Origin: a virus
IMG/VR virus record: IMGVR_UViG_3300024344_000020
Coordinates: 1-52,254 of that record
Strand: one strand, 5' to 3'
DNA length: 52,254 nucleotides
Made by a program: the position numbers and the translations under genes. Positions 23,920 through 32,088 of this stretch are shown piece after piece. The notes under the pieces are model-generated. The model saw nothing but the letters and a program-made list of their open reading frames with translations. It did not search any database and was not told the origin of the DNA. Position 1 is the stretch's first letter; each line of letters opens with the position of its first letter.

Positions 23920-24782
23920 TTGTAATACTCCTTTGTTACTTCTTCAATGTCTGAACGTGGTCTCTTCTCTACGTGTGTAAAGAATAGGTCACCACTAGCA
24001 TATCTAAATACTCTAGCATTAGGGTTACAAGCTACCTTATGGCTACACCACTTACAAGAGTTATGTAGTCCCTCGTTACCTGCCTTACCTATATCAATGA
24101 TAGGGTGACATCTTTCTTTAGGTGGTTTGTCTTGCCCCAATTCATCACGTACCTTAGTGATACGTGTCTCAATGTTAGGTAACTCTAAGTCATCAGGTCT
24201 AAACAAACATAACTCACCTGATGATTTGTTAGCTACAAGGAAACCACCACCTTCTTTCTTAAGTCCGTGTTCATATCCAGCAAGCTGTGCGAGGTAACCA
24301 AAGGGGTCATTCTCTACTAGTGTACCTTCTTTAAACTTCTTAAATGAATAGTCACTGGCTGTCTTGATATCAATAACAACACCGTCAATCACTGAGTCTA
24401 TGTGTCCCTTAAGACCACACACATCTACCTCTGCTTGTTGCATCTCAACCTTATGTCCCGCAAGGTCAGCAAAGAACAGTAGTAGCTCTTCAACAACGTG
24501 ACCATATAAGAACCTAAACATAACATCAGGTCCTGCTTCTTCCTGTGTAGCGTCAGAGTTAACATCGTACCACAGTTGTCTGTTAGGTCTACCTACGTTA
24601 GACATCCTTAAGCCACTGCTCTGTCCTCGTGGTGTTGCCCATTGGTACAGTACTTCTTCAAGCCCACTCATTAACTTAGCTACCTTTTTCTTAGGCATCT
24701 TAAGTTCTTTACCTTTACTTATGTTAGTAAATAACTTCTCTACATCTTCTACTAGTGTATCAACTGTTTTCTTTTTAGCCAT
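23916..24782 (-). CDS. PD-(D/E)XK exonuclease, RecB/Cas4-like, with C-terminal Cys cluster
   Basis: The product has 288 residues from ATG 24782. I prefer this start to 24800 because GGAG lies 8 bases upstream and TAATG couples it to the polymerase stop. The nuclease site is visible as GHIDSVIDGVVIDIKTAS (Asp, then D-x-K), followed by YLAQLAGYEHGL (Q-x3-Y motif). The C-terminal region has Cys residues in RCHP and SCKWCSHKVAC, a spacing like the iron-sulfur cluster of Cas4/AddB-type nucleases. It would trim or recycle DNA, the role of gp6 in T7. It sits directly after the polymerase. Confidence 0.82.
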   Translation of the reverse strand: MAKKKTVDTLVEDVEKLFTNISKGKELKMPKKKVAKLMSGLEEVLYQWATPRGQSSGLRMSNVGRPNRQLWYDVNSDATQEEAGPDVMFRFLYGHVVEELLLFFADLAGHKVEMQQAEVDVCGLKGHIDSVIDGVVIDIKTASDYSFKKFKEGTLVENDPFGYLAQLAGYEHGLKKEGGGFLVANKSSGELCLFRPDDLELPNIETRITKVRDELGQDKPPKERCHPIIDIGKAGNEGLHNSCKWCSHKVACNPNARVFRYASGDLFFTHVEKRPRSDIEEVTKEYYK

Positions 24783-26551
24783 TAGTGTGTCTCCGCCCAA
24801 GTTAATCCTACTTTATATTCCCCATCAAGAGGACATCTCATTTCGTACTCTACACCTGCATCAACGATAGCCTCAACAGCAAGAGCACCAAACTTATCAG
24901 CGTGCTCTTTAAGTACCTCTGTCTGGTACTCATCGTGGATATTACCTACAAAGTTGTAATCAAGTCCAGCCATTGTAGCACGTTCATCTAAAATTGTCAA
25001 GGCTTTTTTCATAACTATTGCTCCTGCCCCTTGCAAGAGAGTGTTAAGTGCTGCGTGTTCTGACCTGACCCAGATTTTTCTGCTGTCAAGTCCTTTAATG
25101 TAGCCTCTTTTAGCAGCCTTTCCAACTCGCTCTCGTAAATTTCTAAGTGATGGCGTATTATTAAGGAACTTTGTCTTAAGGTTTTTACCATCTCTTGACT
25201 TTCCTCCAACGATACTCCCGACCTTTGCATCCCCTGCACCATACAAGAATGCATAGATGAAAGTCTTTGCCTGATTTCTTGATTGAAGTCCTGCAGCCAC
25301 TTGGTTTGCTGTGTGTATATCTCCGTGTAATATTTCATTTGTGTACCCCTCATCATCCATATAGTGTGCAAGCATTCTTAACTCAAGACCACTAGCATCA
25401 CAACCTACAATTACATATCCTTCCTTTGCTTGAAAGATATTCCTAAAGTCTGCACCATAACCCCCTTCAATACCCCAGATAAGCTCACCCTTATCATCCT
25501 GCTTAGCCGCTGGTATCTGTGCCATATTAGGGTCAGAGTGTGTCATCCTACCTGTTACTGCACCATTAGTATTAACGTACCCGTGTATCCTAGTATCAGT
25601 ACCTACCTTACCTAATATATTTCTAAGCATAGCTTCACGCTTAGAGATTAAGAAGTACTCAGCAATCAACACGCACTCAGGTATGTCAGTGATACCTTTA
25701 AGTACTGACTCATCTACAATAGCGTTACCTTTATCAGTAAACTTAGTAGGTGTCCAACCAAAGTGTTCAAGGTATCTAACAATCTGTTGTCTAGATGCTA
25801 AGTTAAACTCAGGGTACTCGATACATCCCCACTCCCTCTTGTCATTGAAGTGTGCACCCCTTGCCATCTGTTTAGCATAAGCCTTAGAAGGTCTACCATC
25901 TTTTAACATAGGGTTCTTTAGTACGTTAAGTTTAATGAAGGTAGGTAAAGGTTTAAATGTTTCTAGTACTTTATCTACTAGCCCTTGCTTACGTTCACAT
26001 AGCTCAGCGTGTAGTACGTTAGCTTTCTTCTCATTAATTAACCAACCGTTAGTCTGTTGTTTATGAATGATGGTAGCTACTTGATGTTCTAACTCAATAC
26101 ACTCATCACTAAAACCTTTAAGGTCTTCAGTAACTAACATCTTATATACAGCTTCTGTGACTCTAACGTCTTGCTTACAGTACGCTATCATCTCAGGTGT
26201 TAGTCTAGTCCAATCATCATAGTCACCCTTAGGAAAGTTAAGGTACTCGCCCCACTTCTTAAGACCGTGACCACCTAACTTAGAAGGCTCAGATAATCTA
26301 GACATAACTAACGTATCAGTTATCTTCTTACCACTAAAGTCTATACCCCATAGGCGTTCAAGTACTGGTACATCATAGCCAATGATGTTGTGACCTATCA
26401 CTTCATCAACATCGTCAACGTACTTCTGAAACATATCAGCATCTTTGAATACGTATGGGTCGTTAGGGCTACCTAGTTTGTGAGCACACACCACCCATAT
26501 CTGTGTTGGGTCTAACCCATCAGCTTCTAAATCAAATATTAACTTATTCAT
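24782..26551 (-). CDS. Family A DNA polymerase, T7 gp5-like
   Basis: A 589-residue protein. The 3'-5' exonuclease motifs are intact: DLEADGL, GHNIIGYDVPVL and YCKQDVRVT. The polymerase motifs are A (DASGLELRMLAHYM), B (RNQAKTFIYAFLYGAGD) and C (GNIHDEYQTEV). The residue equivalent to E. coli Phe762 is Tyr (KTFIY), as in T7, which favours low discrimination against dideoxynucleotides. It is shorter than T7 gp5 (704), and most of the thioredoxin-binding thumb insert seems reduced. It follows the primase-helicase gene and a 53-residue gene with overlaps. It is the replicative enzyme. Confidence 0.97.
   Translation of the reverse strand: MNKLIFDLEADGLDPTQIWVVCAHKLGSPNDPYVFKDADMFQKYVDDVDEVIGHNIIGYDVPVLERLWGIDFSGKKITDTLVMSRLSEPSKLGGHGLKKWGEYLNFPKGDYDDWTRLTPEMIAYCKQDVRVTEAVYKMLVTEDLKGFSDECIELEHQVATIIHKQQTNGWLINEKKANVLHAELCERKQGLVDKVLETFKPLPTFIKLNVLKNPMLKDGRPSKAYAKQMARGAHFNDKREWGCIEYPEFNLASRQQIVRYLEHFGWTPTKFTDKGNAIVDESVLKGITDIPECVLIAEYFLISKREAMLRNILGKVGTDTRIHGYVNTNGAVTGRMTHSDPNMAQIPAAKQDDKGELIWGIEGGYGADFRNIFQAKEGYVIVGCDASGLELRMLAHYMDDEGYTNEILHGDIHTANQVAAGLQSRNQAKTFIYAFLYGAGDAKVGSIVGGKSRDGKNLKTKFLNNTPSLRNLRERVGKAAKRGYIKGLDSRKIWVRSEHAALNTLLQGAGAIVMKKALTILDERATMAGLDYNFVGNIHDEYQTEVLKEHADKFGALAVEAIVDAGVEYEMRCPLDGEYKVGLTWAETH
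24972..25000 (-). promoter_or_regulatory. Possible internal promoter inside the polymerase gene
   Basis: On the minus strand TTGACA (25000-24995) and TACAAT (24977-24972) are 17 bases apart. It could help express the nuclease, nrd and tusE genes downstream. It lies in coding sequence, so chance is a serious alternative. Confidence 0.3.
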
Positions 26552-26705
26552 CTTTAGCGTCCTCCCAATCTTTAATAAAGCGTTTACTGCATACTGCGTA
26601 AGTCCCGTCAGGCATCTTTATATATACTACATCATCAGAAAAGTCAGGCAAAGGTCCTATCTTTTCCATCGCTTCAGCCGCAGTCAGTATGTCATCCTTA
26701 AAACT
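26544..26705 (-). CDS. 53-aa protein between primase-helicase and polymerase
   Basis: A 53-residue protein from ATG 26705 (SFKDDILTAAEAMEKIG...), chosen over longer starts because GGAG lies 7 bases upstream and the frame then overlaps the primase-helicase stop by only 8 bp. The sequence VVYIKMPDGTYAVCSKRFI suggests a small beta sheet. It overlaps the polymerase start by 8 bp. Possibly a replisome accessory, by position only. Confidence 0.6.
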   Translation of the reverse strand, partial: SFKDDILTAAEAMEKIGPLPDFSDDVVYIKMPDGTYAVCSKRFIKDWEDAKDE

Positions 26706-28347
26706 CATCGTCATCTCCTGCATCGTTAGGGTTATCAACCTCTGTCATTCTACCTGTATCTTTATCATAGTACAAGTAACAAGCAGGTCCAGTAAGCCCA
26801 CTGAATCTATTCTTTAGTACCCTAATAGTAGTAGTGTTGCGTATGATAGGGTCTTCATCTTGTCCGTTACGTTCAAGACCAATCACCATATCAGATAGTT
26901 GTCCAATACCTGCTGAACCTCTGAGCTGTGCTAGTGAAGTCATACCACCTTCCTCGTGTGCTGTACCTCCAGGTCTACGTAGATGACTAACCATAAACAA
27001 AGCAACACCTGTCTCTTGTACCAGTGTACGTAGCTTAGTAGCTATCTCATCAAGAGCCTTACGTTCATCACCATTCTGTTGGTCAGATACTAGGATAGAT
27101 ATGTGGTCAAGGAATATATACTTACAATCTAAACCTTTAGCCATATATCTAACACGACTAATGATATTATCAATGCTGTTAGAACCAAAGCTATCATATA
27201 AGAATACCTTACCTGTACCTAACGTAGCATCATAGTGTTTCTTTAACTCTTCCCTGTCCATATGTACATCAGGTAGATGTAATAGTTGATTAGCTGATAA
27301 GGACATAAGACTTAAGCCAGTACGTCTAATAGATTCTTCCATCATCAGTAGCCCTACGTTACCTTCATCTTCCATATTCATTAGGTAGTAGACTAACTCA
27401 CGAATGAACTGTGACTTACCCATACCACTACCTGCTGTGATGGTAATCAATTCGTGTGTACGAATACCATAGGTTAGGTCATTCATTCCTTGCCAAGGGT
27501 ACTCAACAAACGATTGATTGATTTCTTCTGTGACAACATTCCACATATCATCACCCCTAACAATACCATCAGGTGCAAATAGCTTAGCGTTCCACCAAGC
27601 CTCCATAAAGGATTGTTTCTTGTTTACCCTGAGCATATCATTAGCGTCTTTATAATCCTCAGGCATCGTCATAATCTTAGCCTTAGAGGGTGGGAATAAC
27701 TCAGCTACTTTCTTAGCTGCGTCCTTACCTGCTTTGTCTGCGTCAAAACAAATAACAATTGTTTCAAAGTCATTAAAGAACTCAAGGTTTTTCTTTACAT
27801 CTTTAGGTGCTGATGACGCACCATTGATAACACTTACTACTGCCCACTTGCTGCCCATCAATTCATAAGCAGCCATTGCATCACACTCACCCTCAGTGAT
27901 AGTAATGTACTTACCTTTCTTTTGTACTGTGTGCATACCAAACAACTCTGCATCTCTAACAGTACCTTCAATACGGAAGTCTTTATCTTGTACGTCACGT
28001 ATCTTTTGTGCTACTTGTTCACCATCTTTATAGTATGGATACAGATGGTTCTTAATACTACCGTCTTTGTTCCTACGTATAGTAACCCCGTACTTCTTAG
28101 TTGTATCTGAAGTAATCTTTCTATCTGTGAGTGCACCAGCCACACCCTCTGTTCTTATTGCTGATGGTTTACTTTCCGTCATTTGTTCTCCTATATATTC
28201 ATTGTCATAATTCTGTCCGTGTGTTTGACAACTAAAACAGTGCCACGAGTCATCTTCATTAACACATACTGCATCAGATGAACCGCAAGCATCACACGGT
28301 AGGTGTCGAGCCTTCCAATTGGATTGGTTGTGGTCTAACTTGTCCAT
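26698..28347 (-). CDS. DNA primase-helicase, T7 gp4-like
   Basis: A 549-residue protein. It has an N-terminal zinc-binding domain (CDACGSSDAVC...WHCFSCQ), a TOPRIM domain (ITEGECDAMAAYEL, then VICFDADKAGKDAAKK), and a RecA-type helicase with Walker A GSGMGKSQ and Walker B YIFLDHIS. Later motifs include LRGSAGIGQLSDMVIGLERN. The C-terminus is acidic and ends in Phe (AGDDDEF), like the T7 gp4 tail that contacts the polymerase. It unwinds DNA and primes the lagging strand. A good GGAG site precedes ATG 28347. Confidence 0.96.
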   Translation of the reverse strand: MDKLDHNQSNWKARHLPCDACGSSDAVCVNEDDSWHCFSCQTHGQNYDNEYIGEQMTESKPSAIRTEGVAGALTDRKITSDTTKKYGVTIRRNKDGSIKNHLYPYYKDGEQVAQKIRDVQDKDFRIEGTVRDAELFGMHTVQKKGKYITITEGECDAMAAYELMGSKWAVVSVINGASSAPKDVKKNLEFFNDFETIVICFDADKAGKDAAKKVAELFPPSKAKIMTMPEDYKDANDMLRVNKKQSFMEAWWNAKLFAPDGIVRGDDMWNVVTEEINQSFVEYPWQGMNDLTYGIRTHELITITAGSGMGKSQFIRELVYYLMNMEDEGNVGLLMMEESIRRTGLSLMSLSANQLLHLPDVHMDREELKKHYDATLGTGKVFLYDSFGSNSIDNIISRVRYMAKGLDCKYIFLDHISILVSDQQNGDERKALDEIATKLRTLVQETGVALFMVSHLRRPGGTAHEEGGMTSLAQLRGSAGIGQLSDMVIGLERNGQDEDPIIRNTTTIRVLKNRFSGLTGPACYLYYDKDTGRMTEVDNPNDAGDDDEF

Positions 28348-28370
28348 ACTATTCTCCGTTCGTTAGAGGT

Positions 28371-28393
28371 AGAAAGGACATCCGAAGATGCCC
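28371..28393 (-). terminator. Hairpin with UUCG loop between SSB and primase-helicase genes
   Basis: Minus-strand stem GGGCATC / GATGTCC (one G-U pair) closes a TTCG loop at 28393-28376 and is followed by TTTCT. It is a compact intrinsic-terminator-like or attenuator hairpin after the SSB gene. The short T tract suggests partial termination, giving SSB more transcript than the primase-helicase. Confidence 0.5.
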
Positions 28394-28419
28394 TTAATGA
28401 TTAACTACTCAGAGAGATA

Positions 28420-28875
28420 TTAAAACTCCTCGGTAGTTGCTCCTTCGTTAGCGAACTCACTAACACCTGAACCACCTGCATATGGTACAAGGTCAACAAC
28501 TTGAATGGCATTCAACATCTTACCAAGACCAAACTTCTTAGTCATTGCGTGTTCAAATGCAAAGAAACTAACCTTAACAAGTGAGTCATTACCAATCTCA
28601 CTACCGTCCCAAGGATTCTTTTCACCGTCTACAATAGTAGGTGCTCCATTCTCTTTACCTTTAGCTGATGTTTCTTTACGTTGAAACTTAAAGATGTTTG
28701 TTTCTACTTCACCATCCTTGTGGTAAGGACGTAACCCCTCTTTAACTAGACGTTTCTTTTCTTTATCAGAAACTTCTAAGTCAAGTGACCAGTAGTTGTA
28801 ATCCTTGTATTGGTCACCTACTACTAACTGATGTGGCAATACCTTTGCCCATTGTGCTTTACCTGTTGCAATCAT
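28420..28875 (-). CDS. Single-stranded DNA-binding protein, T7 gp2.5-like
   Basis: A 151-residue protein. It begins MIATGKAQWAKVL, a T7 gp2.5-like start, followed by an OB-fold-like order (YNYWSLDLEVS, TNIFKFQRKE, LVKVSFFAFEH...GLGKMLNAIQVVDLV). The C-terminus is an acidic tail ending EF, the feature by which gp2.5 contacts polymerase and helicase. It is somewhat shorter than gp2.5 (232). It is the first replisome gene after the promoter at 29069-29097. The long AT-rich leader 28876-29061 holds no other gene I can support. Confidence 0.85.
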   Translation of the reverse strand: MIATGKAQWAKVLPHQLVVGDQYKDYNYWSLDLEVSDKEKKRLVKEGLRPYHKDGEVETNIFKFQRKETSAKGKENGAPTIVDGEKNPWDGSEIGNDSLVKVSFFAFEHAMTKKFGLGKMLNAIQVVDLVPYAGGSGVSEFANEGATTEEF

Positions 28876-29068
28876 TATATTTTTCCTTATGCTTTATAAG
28901 CATTGTTGTTATATTAAAACTAACCACCCTATGTAGTTAGTTACTTACCATTATACACACTCTTAAGAATATGTACAGAGTTTTTATACAATTTAGTTAT
29001 TAAACTTTATTAATAAACTATCATATAAAACTATTGTTATTAGTTGTTGACAACTCCTAAGAGATTCT

Positions 29069-29097
29069 ATTATAGCATATCTTTTTAGAGATGTCAA
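29069..29097 (-). promoter_or_regulatory. Sigma70-type promoter of the replication genes
   Basis: Minus strand TTGACA (29097-29092), exactly 17 bases, TATAAT (29074-29069) with TGC just before the -10 (extended -10). A perfect consensus pair, lying between the DUF932 gene and the SSB gene. Transcription would begin near 29062. A TTGACA on the plus strand at 29047-29052 faces it but has no good -10. Confidence 0.85.
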
Positions 29098-29112
29098 CCC
29101 CAATTAACATAA

Positions 29113-29922
29113 TTATGCAGCCAACCTAAGAACATCTAACATAGGTAATACTTTACGTACCTTCTGCTCCCTACTAATGATGGTGCTAGGTATGTTAGAT
29201 TTATTCCTAACCTCTGCGTGAGATGACCAATCGGTTAGTGTATTAAATAATGCCCACAAGTTATGACCCATTTCAAATACATACTTCTGGTAGCTAGAGT
29301 TAAGTACCTCCATCATCTTATCGTTACCGTTAGCTAACTGTAGTAGTACATTGTTAGCTTCCCGTATGCTAATCTTAACTGTTGGGTACTGCTTCCAAAG
29401 TTCAGCATTCTGTAGGTAAACTTCAAGAGAATCTTCTAACTTGTTAATAGCATAGTCTACATCTAAACTCTTAGTGTGCTTACCATAGTACGAAGAGAAG
29501 CTATCACCAATGATTTGTCCGTTAGTACACAGCATTCTATACGCACCTACCATAGACATAAACTTCCAACTACCGTCATAACTATTGAGTACCGTTATCA
29601 TTAAGTCCATCTCATCACCTTCTGTCACAGCAATCCTATGAGCGGGGAAACGATATGATACTACTGTCCTTGCACCATCGTGTGAATACTGTACGTCACG
29701 TATCATACCCTCTGTGTTTAGGTTAGACCTAGCAATAGCTCGTTCATACTGTGGTATGATGTCCGAGTTCTGTACTAGGTTATATCCTTTACCTACTACT
29801 GATATGATACGTCCAGTATCTTGTTCAACAATAGCCTTATGCTTAGGTGCGTGAACATCTAAGAATGTACCGTCTTCACTAGTCCATAGTGTTCTTTCTT
29901 CTACTTGTATAAAGTCGTTCAT
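29113..29922 (-). CDS. DUF932 phage protein
   Basis: A 269-residue protein. The pattern HKAIVEQDTGRIISVVGKGYNLVQNSDIIPQYERAI, and later MLMITVLNSYDGS-type (DLMITVLNSYDGSWKF) with RMLCTNGQ, is characteristic of DUF932, found in plasmids and phages. The function is unknown; a role in DNA metabolism or host takeover is often assumed. It starts 4 bases inside the preceding 52-residue gene's stop, and AAGGAGAAAC lies upstream. Confidence 0.88.
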   Translation of the reverse strand: MNDFIQVEERTLWTSEDGTFLDVHAPKHKAIVEQDTGRIISVVGKGYNLVQNSDIIPQYERAIARSNLNTEGMIRDVQYSHDGARTVVSYRFPAHRIAVTEGDEMDLMITVLNSYDGSWKFMSMVGAYRMLCTNGQIIGDSFSSYYGKHTKSLDVDYAINKLEDSLEVYLQNAELWKQYPTVKISIREANNVLLQLANGNDKMMEVLNSSYQKYVFEMGHNLWALFNTLTDWSSHAEVRNKSNIPSTIISREQKVRKVLPMLDVLRLAA

Positions 29923-30077
29923 TTGTTTCTCCTTTTTAATTGTTTTCTTTTCTTTCTATATTTATTTACGTCACTGCGAGGTGCTAACCCTTTAGGGACA
30001 TACTCTCTCTTATCATTACGATATACTAACCTTCCTTCATCTTCCATACCTATTACGTAATCACCTATTCTTGACAT
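29919..30077 (-). CDS. 52-aa basic microprotein ahead of DUF932
   Basis: ATG at 30077 with GGGGAGG 6 bases upstream; stop TGA overlaps the DUF932 start. The first half is beta-like (SRIGDYVIGMEDEGRLVYRND) and the C-terminal 15 residues are strongly basic (KYRKKRKQLKRRNK), suggesting nucleic acid binding. Confidence 0.6.
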   Translation of the reverse strand: MSRIGDYVIGMEDEGRLVYRNDKREYVPKGLAPRSDVNKYRKKRKQLKRRNK

Positions 30078-30252
30078 ACGCTACCTCCCCTTCTTCTAAT
30101 ACGTCTGCTTCTGTAAACATAATACCTACTTGCTCACCTTTTCCTTTAGCTATCAGTGCCTTAGCTTCACTTAGGCTAATAGCTTCAACCTCATACAAGG
30201 TTGTCATCTTGCACTCAATCATATCCTCTTTCTTAAACTTAAATGTTTTCAT
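30061..30252 (-). CDS. Hypothetical 63-aa protein
   Basis: A 63-residue protein from ATG 30252. This start is chosen because TAATG couples it to the previous stop and AGGTGG lies upstream; a GTG at 30261 is the alternative. The sequence MIECKMTTLYEVEAISLSEAKALIAKGKGEQ suggests an alpha-beta fold of the type seen in small phage proteins. Function unknown. Confidence 0.6.
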   Translation of the reverse strand: MKTFKFKKEDMIECKMTTLYEVEAISLSEAKALIAKGKGEQVGIMFTEADVLEEGEVAYVKNR

Positions 30253-30671
30253 TACGTCCACCTATTAAGTAGCTTCCAGAAATCATCAGGGTCATAGAAC
30301 ATTCTACTACTAATATAGTTAGTCACTTCCTTAGCAGTGCTTTTACCAAAACCCCCTTTATCTTTAGGTGGTGCTAACACCACAGCAGGGTCTGTATAAC
30401 AAGACAGTCTAGTAGAGGCAGTAGATAGTAAACAACCTGTATGCTCTGCTACCATAGTACTAGTCCATTCAGACCCATCATCTAATACATATAAGCGTTT
30501 ACCATTGTGTATCTTATGCTTCTCTCTAGGTCTAAACACTTCTTCTCTGTTAGTTGATTTAGTTAGTCTGTAAAAGGCACTACTGTGTGAACAACCTACC
30601 TCATCCATTACCATCTTAGTAGTCACTACACTATCATCATCTAACACCCATTGTTTTACTACACTACCCAT
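30252..30671 (-). CDS. Putative DNA-binding protein with duplicated helix-turn-helix-like unit
   Basis: A 139-residue protein. Two related units stand out: VLDDDSVVTTKMVMDEVGCSHSSAFYRL at about residues 9-36 and VLDDGSEWTSTMVAEHTGCLLSTASTRL at about 62-89. Each reads as a short beta lead followed by a helix-turn-helix-like V..E.GC..S.A..RL. This suggests a small DNA-binding regulator with two reading heads. No named family; the call rests on the internal repeat. Confidence 0.5.
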   Translation of the reverse strand: MGSVVKQWVLDDDSVVTTKMVMDEVGCSHSSAFYRLTKSTNREEVFRPREKHKIHNGKRLYVLDDGSEWTSTMVAEHTGCLLSTASTRLSCYTDPAVVLAPPKDKGGFGKSTAKEVTNYISSRMFYDPDDFWKLLNRWT

Positions 30672-30828
30672 TATACTTTCCCCTATTTAATCTCTTGTGT
30701 TCATCTAATAATTCCTTCATTAGTATCATACCTTCCTTGATATCGGATAGATATACCTTCTCATCATCACGAGGATTAGATTTAAGAGGACTTCTCTGCC
30801 TACCCCTTGCCTTGGTATTGCTGCACAT
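30664..30828 (-). CDS. 54-aa microprotein
   Basis: ATG at 30828 with GGAGG 7 bases upstream; stop TAG at 30664-30666 overlaps the next start. The basic N-terminal part (KARGRQRSPLKSNPR) is followed by an amphipathic helix (DIKEGMILMKELLDEHKRL). Function unknown. Confidence 0.55.
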   Translation of the reverse strand: MCSNTKARGRQRSPLKSNPRDDEKVYLSDIKEGMILMKELLDEHKRLNRGKYNG

Positions 30829-30982
30829 ATAATCCCTCCTTATTTACGTAGTATTCAGTCCCGTTATCTCTAATGTATTCCTCTTTATGTTCAGGCGTTG
30901 CGTTCTTATTATCTAACCACCACCCCATATAGGTATCGTCAGGTACACAGTACCACTCATCTTTATCTCTTACACAGTACAT
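30800..30982 (-). CDS. 60-aa aromatic-rich protein
   Basis: A 60-residue protein rich in Tyr and Trp (YCVRDKDEWYCVPDDTYMGWWLDN...EYYVNKEGLYVQQY), probably a small beta sheet. AAGGAGGACAG precedes ATG 30982. It overlaps the next gene by 29 bp. Function unknown. Confidence 0.55.
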   Translation of the reverse strand: MYCVRDKDEWYCVPDDTYMGWWLDNKNATPEHKEEYIRDNGTEYYVNKEGLYVQQYQGKG

Positions 30983-30994
30983 CAGCTGTCCTCC

Positions 30995-31168
30995 TTAATA
31001 TTTAAATTCGTCTACGGGAAATACACCTTCCCCATCTAATTGTCTTTCAAAATCTTCAAAAGTATTCCATACGGTTACGTAACCCTCGCCTATAACTAAC
31101 ACCTTATCGTTATCGTGAACAACAGTCAGCATATTATGACCACCACCATCAAATTGATATGTCCTCAT
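30995..31168 (-). CDS. 57-aa microprotein
   Basis: ATG at 31168 preceded by GAGGAGG; stop TAA at 30995-30997. It overlaps the upstream gene's stop (ATGA). The sequence reads as alternating strands (NMLTVVHDNDKVLVIGEGYVTVW). Function unknown. Confidence 0.55.
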   Translation of the reverse strand: MRTYQFDGGGHNMLTVVHDNDKVLVIGEGYVTVWNTFEDFERQLDGEGVFPVDEFKY

Positions 31169-31590
31169 ACTTCCTCCTCACAAATATCTTTAATTTCTCT
31201 AAGTCTATGTCTAAGCATAACATTCTTATCCACCAAATGCTTCCACCCTTTACCCTTAGTAACAAACCTATCCCATACATCAGGTGTACCACAAGCAATA
31301 TCCCCTACATCAGTATCGGTCAAGGTACTGTCGTTGTATTTGATAAACTCAGCCATATTCTTATTCTCATAGGCTAGAGTATCACGCTCATCTGTTCTGT
31401 TTTCTAAATGTCGTTCAGCATCATCTAAATCAAGTTCAATATTGTCATACTTATTAATCTCAATTATTAACTCAGTCTTTAGTTGCTTGTTCTCTTTAAT
31501 GAGTCGCTCTCTATCTTGTCTAATCTCATCAAGTTCAACAGCCATATCATCTATTTGTTCTGCAAGTGCAGTTCTGTAATTGTATTTCAT
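31165..31590 (-). CDS. Coiled-coil protein, 141 aa
   Basis: A 141-residue protein. Residues 10-85 form a long heptad helix (EQIDDMAVELDEIRQDRERLIKENKQL...), and the C-terminal part is helical too. It overlaps the next start by 4 bp. Long coiled coils of this sort are common in phage early regions, with unknown roles. The plus-strand frames opposite it are shadows. Confidence 0.6.
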   Translation of the reverse strand: MKYNYRTALAEQIDDMAVELDEIRQDRERLIKENKQLKTELIIEINKYDNIELDLDDAERHLENRTDERDTLAYENKNMAEFIKYNDSTLTDTDVGDIACGTPDVWDRFVTKGKGWKHLVDKNVMLRHRLREIKDICEEEV

Positions 31591-31591
31591 T

Positions 31592-31795
31592 TTATTCCTC
31601 CTCCTCTAATATATATCTATCAACAAAATGGATTGTATCTCTAATCTCATTATCAGCATCTTGATAATGTTTGTTATCAATACTATCAATAACCTCTGCC
31701 CATCTGTTGGCAGATTGTTCATTGTCTTCACGATTTGTTACCGCTAAGTAGTCCTCATAACTCCATTCAAATTTTAATATTCTATCTCTGTTCAT
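31592..31795 (-). CDS. Hypothetical 67-aa acidic protein
   Basis: A 67-residue acidic protein, helical, with a recognisable WSYEDYLAVTNREDNEQSANRWAEVI start. AAGGAGAAGTGAA precedes ATG 31795. Function unknown. Confidence 0.55.
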   Translation of the reverse strand: MNRDRILKFEWSYEDYLAVTNREDNEQSANRWAEVIDSIDNKHYQDADNEIRDTIHFVDRYILEEEE

Positions 31796-31796
31796 T

Positions 31797-31871
31797 TCAC
31801 TTCTCCTTCTTATTATAAACTATTACTACACACCCTAGGTATGAGTGTATCTCTTTAACATTATCATACAT
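31797..31871 (-). CDS. 24-aa possible leader or microprotein
   Basis: ATG at 31871, stop TGA at 31797-31799, 24 residues, overlapping the end of the preceding gene by 8 bp and carrying the AAGGAG ribosome site of the next gene in its last codons. It contains a short hydrophobic stretch (LGCVVIVY). It may act mainly to couple translation across the gap. Confidence 0.35.
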   Translation of the reverse strand: MYDNVKEIHSYLGCVVIVYNKKEK

Positions 31872-32088
31872 ATTGTACTTCCTTACTCATTCTAAGTATA
31901 TTATTCATACTATCCCCATAATGTCTTTCAATATCACTATCCATATTTTCATAACACTTAATTGAATTTAGTTTGTCATAACACCTCAAGGTATCAGCAC
32001 TAATAAACATATATAGATTGTCTTGTAAGTAGTTGTGCATTGCTTCTTCTTCAATCATCTTCTTTTGTCTTTTAATTAACTTTCTCAT
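31864..32088 (-). CDS. MRKL-type small protein, copy 1
   Basis: A 74-residue protein starting MRKLIKRQKKMIEEE. The start and the later D.L..Y..L...Y......RHYGD pattern match the 65-residue protein at 34642-34839 (MRKLNKKQKSYIE...RYYGD), so the two are probably paralogues. MRKL-K-QK starts are frequent in small early proteins of marine phages. Function unknown. Confidence 0.65.
   Translation of the reverse strand: MRKLIKRQKKMIEEEAMHNYLQDNLYMFISADTLRCYDKLNSIKCYENMDSDIERHYGDSMNNILRMSKEVQYV

Noticed and set aside
24782-26551. DnaJ-like insertion in the DNA polymerase as in HMO-2011-type phages
   Set aside because: The exonuclease and polymerase motifs follow each other without a Cys-rich central insertion.
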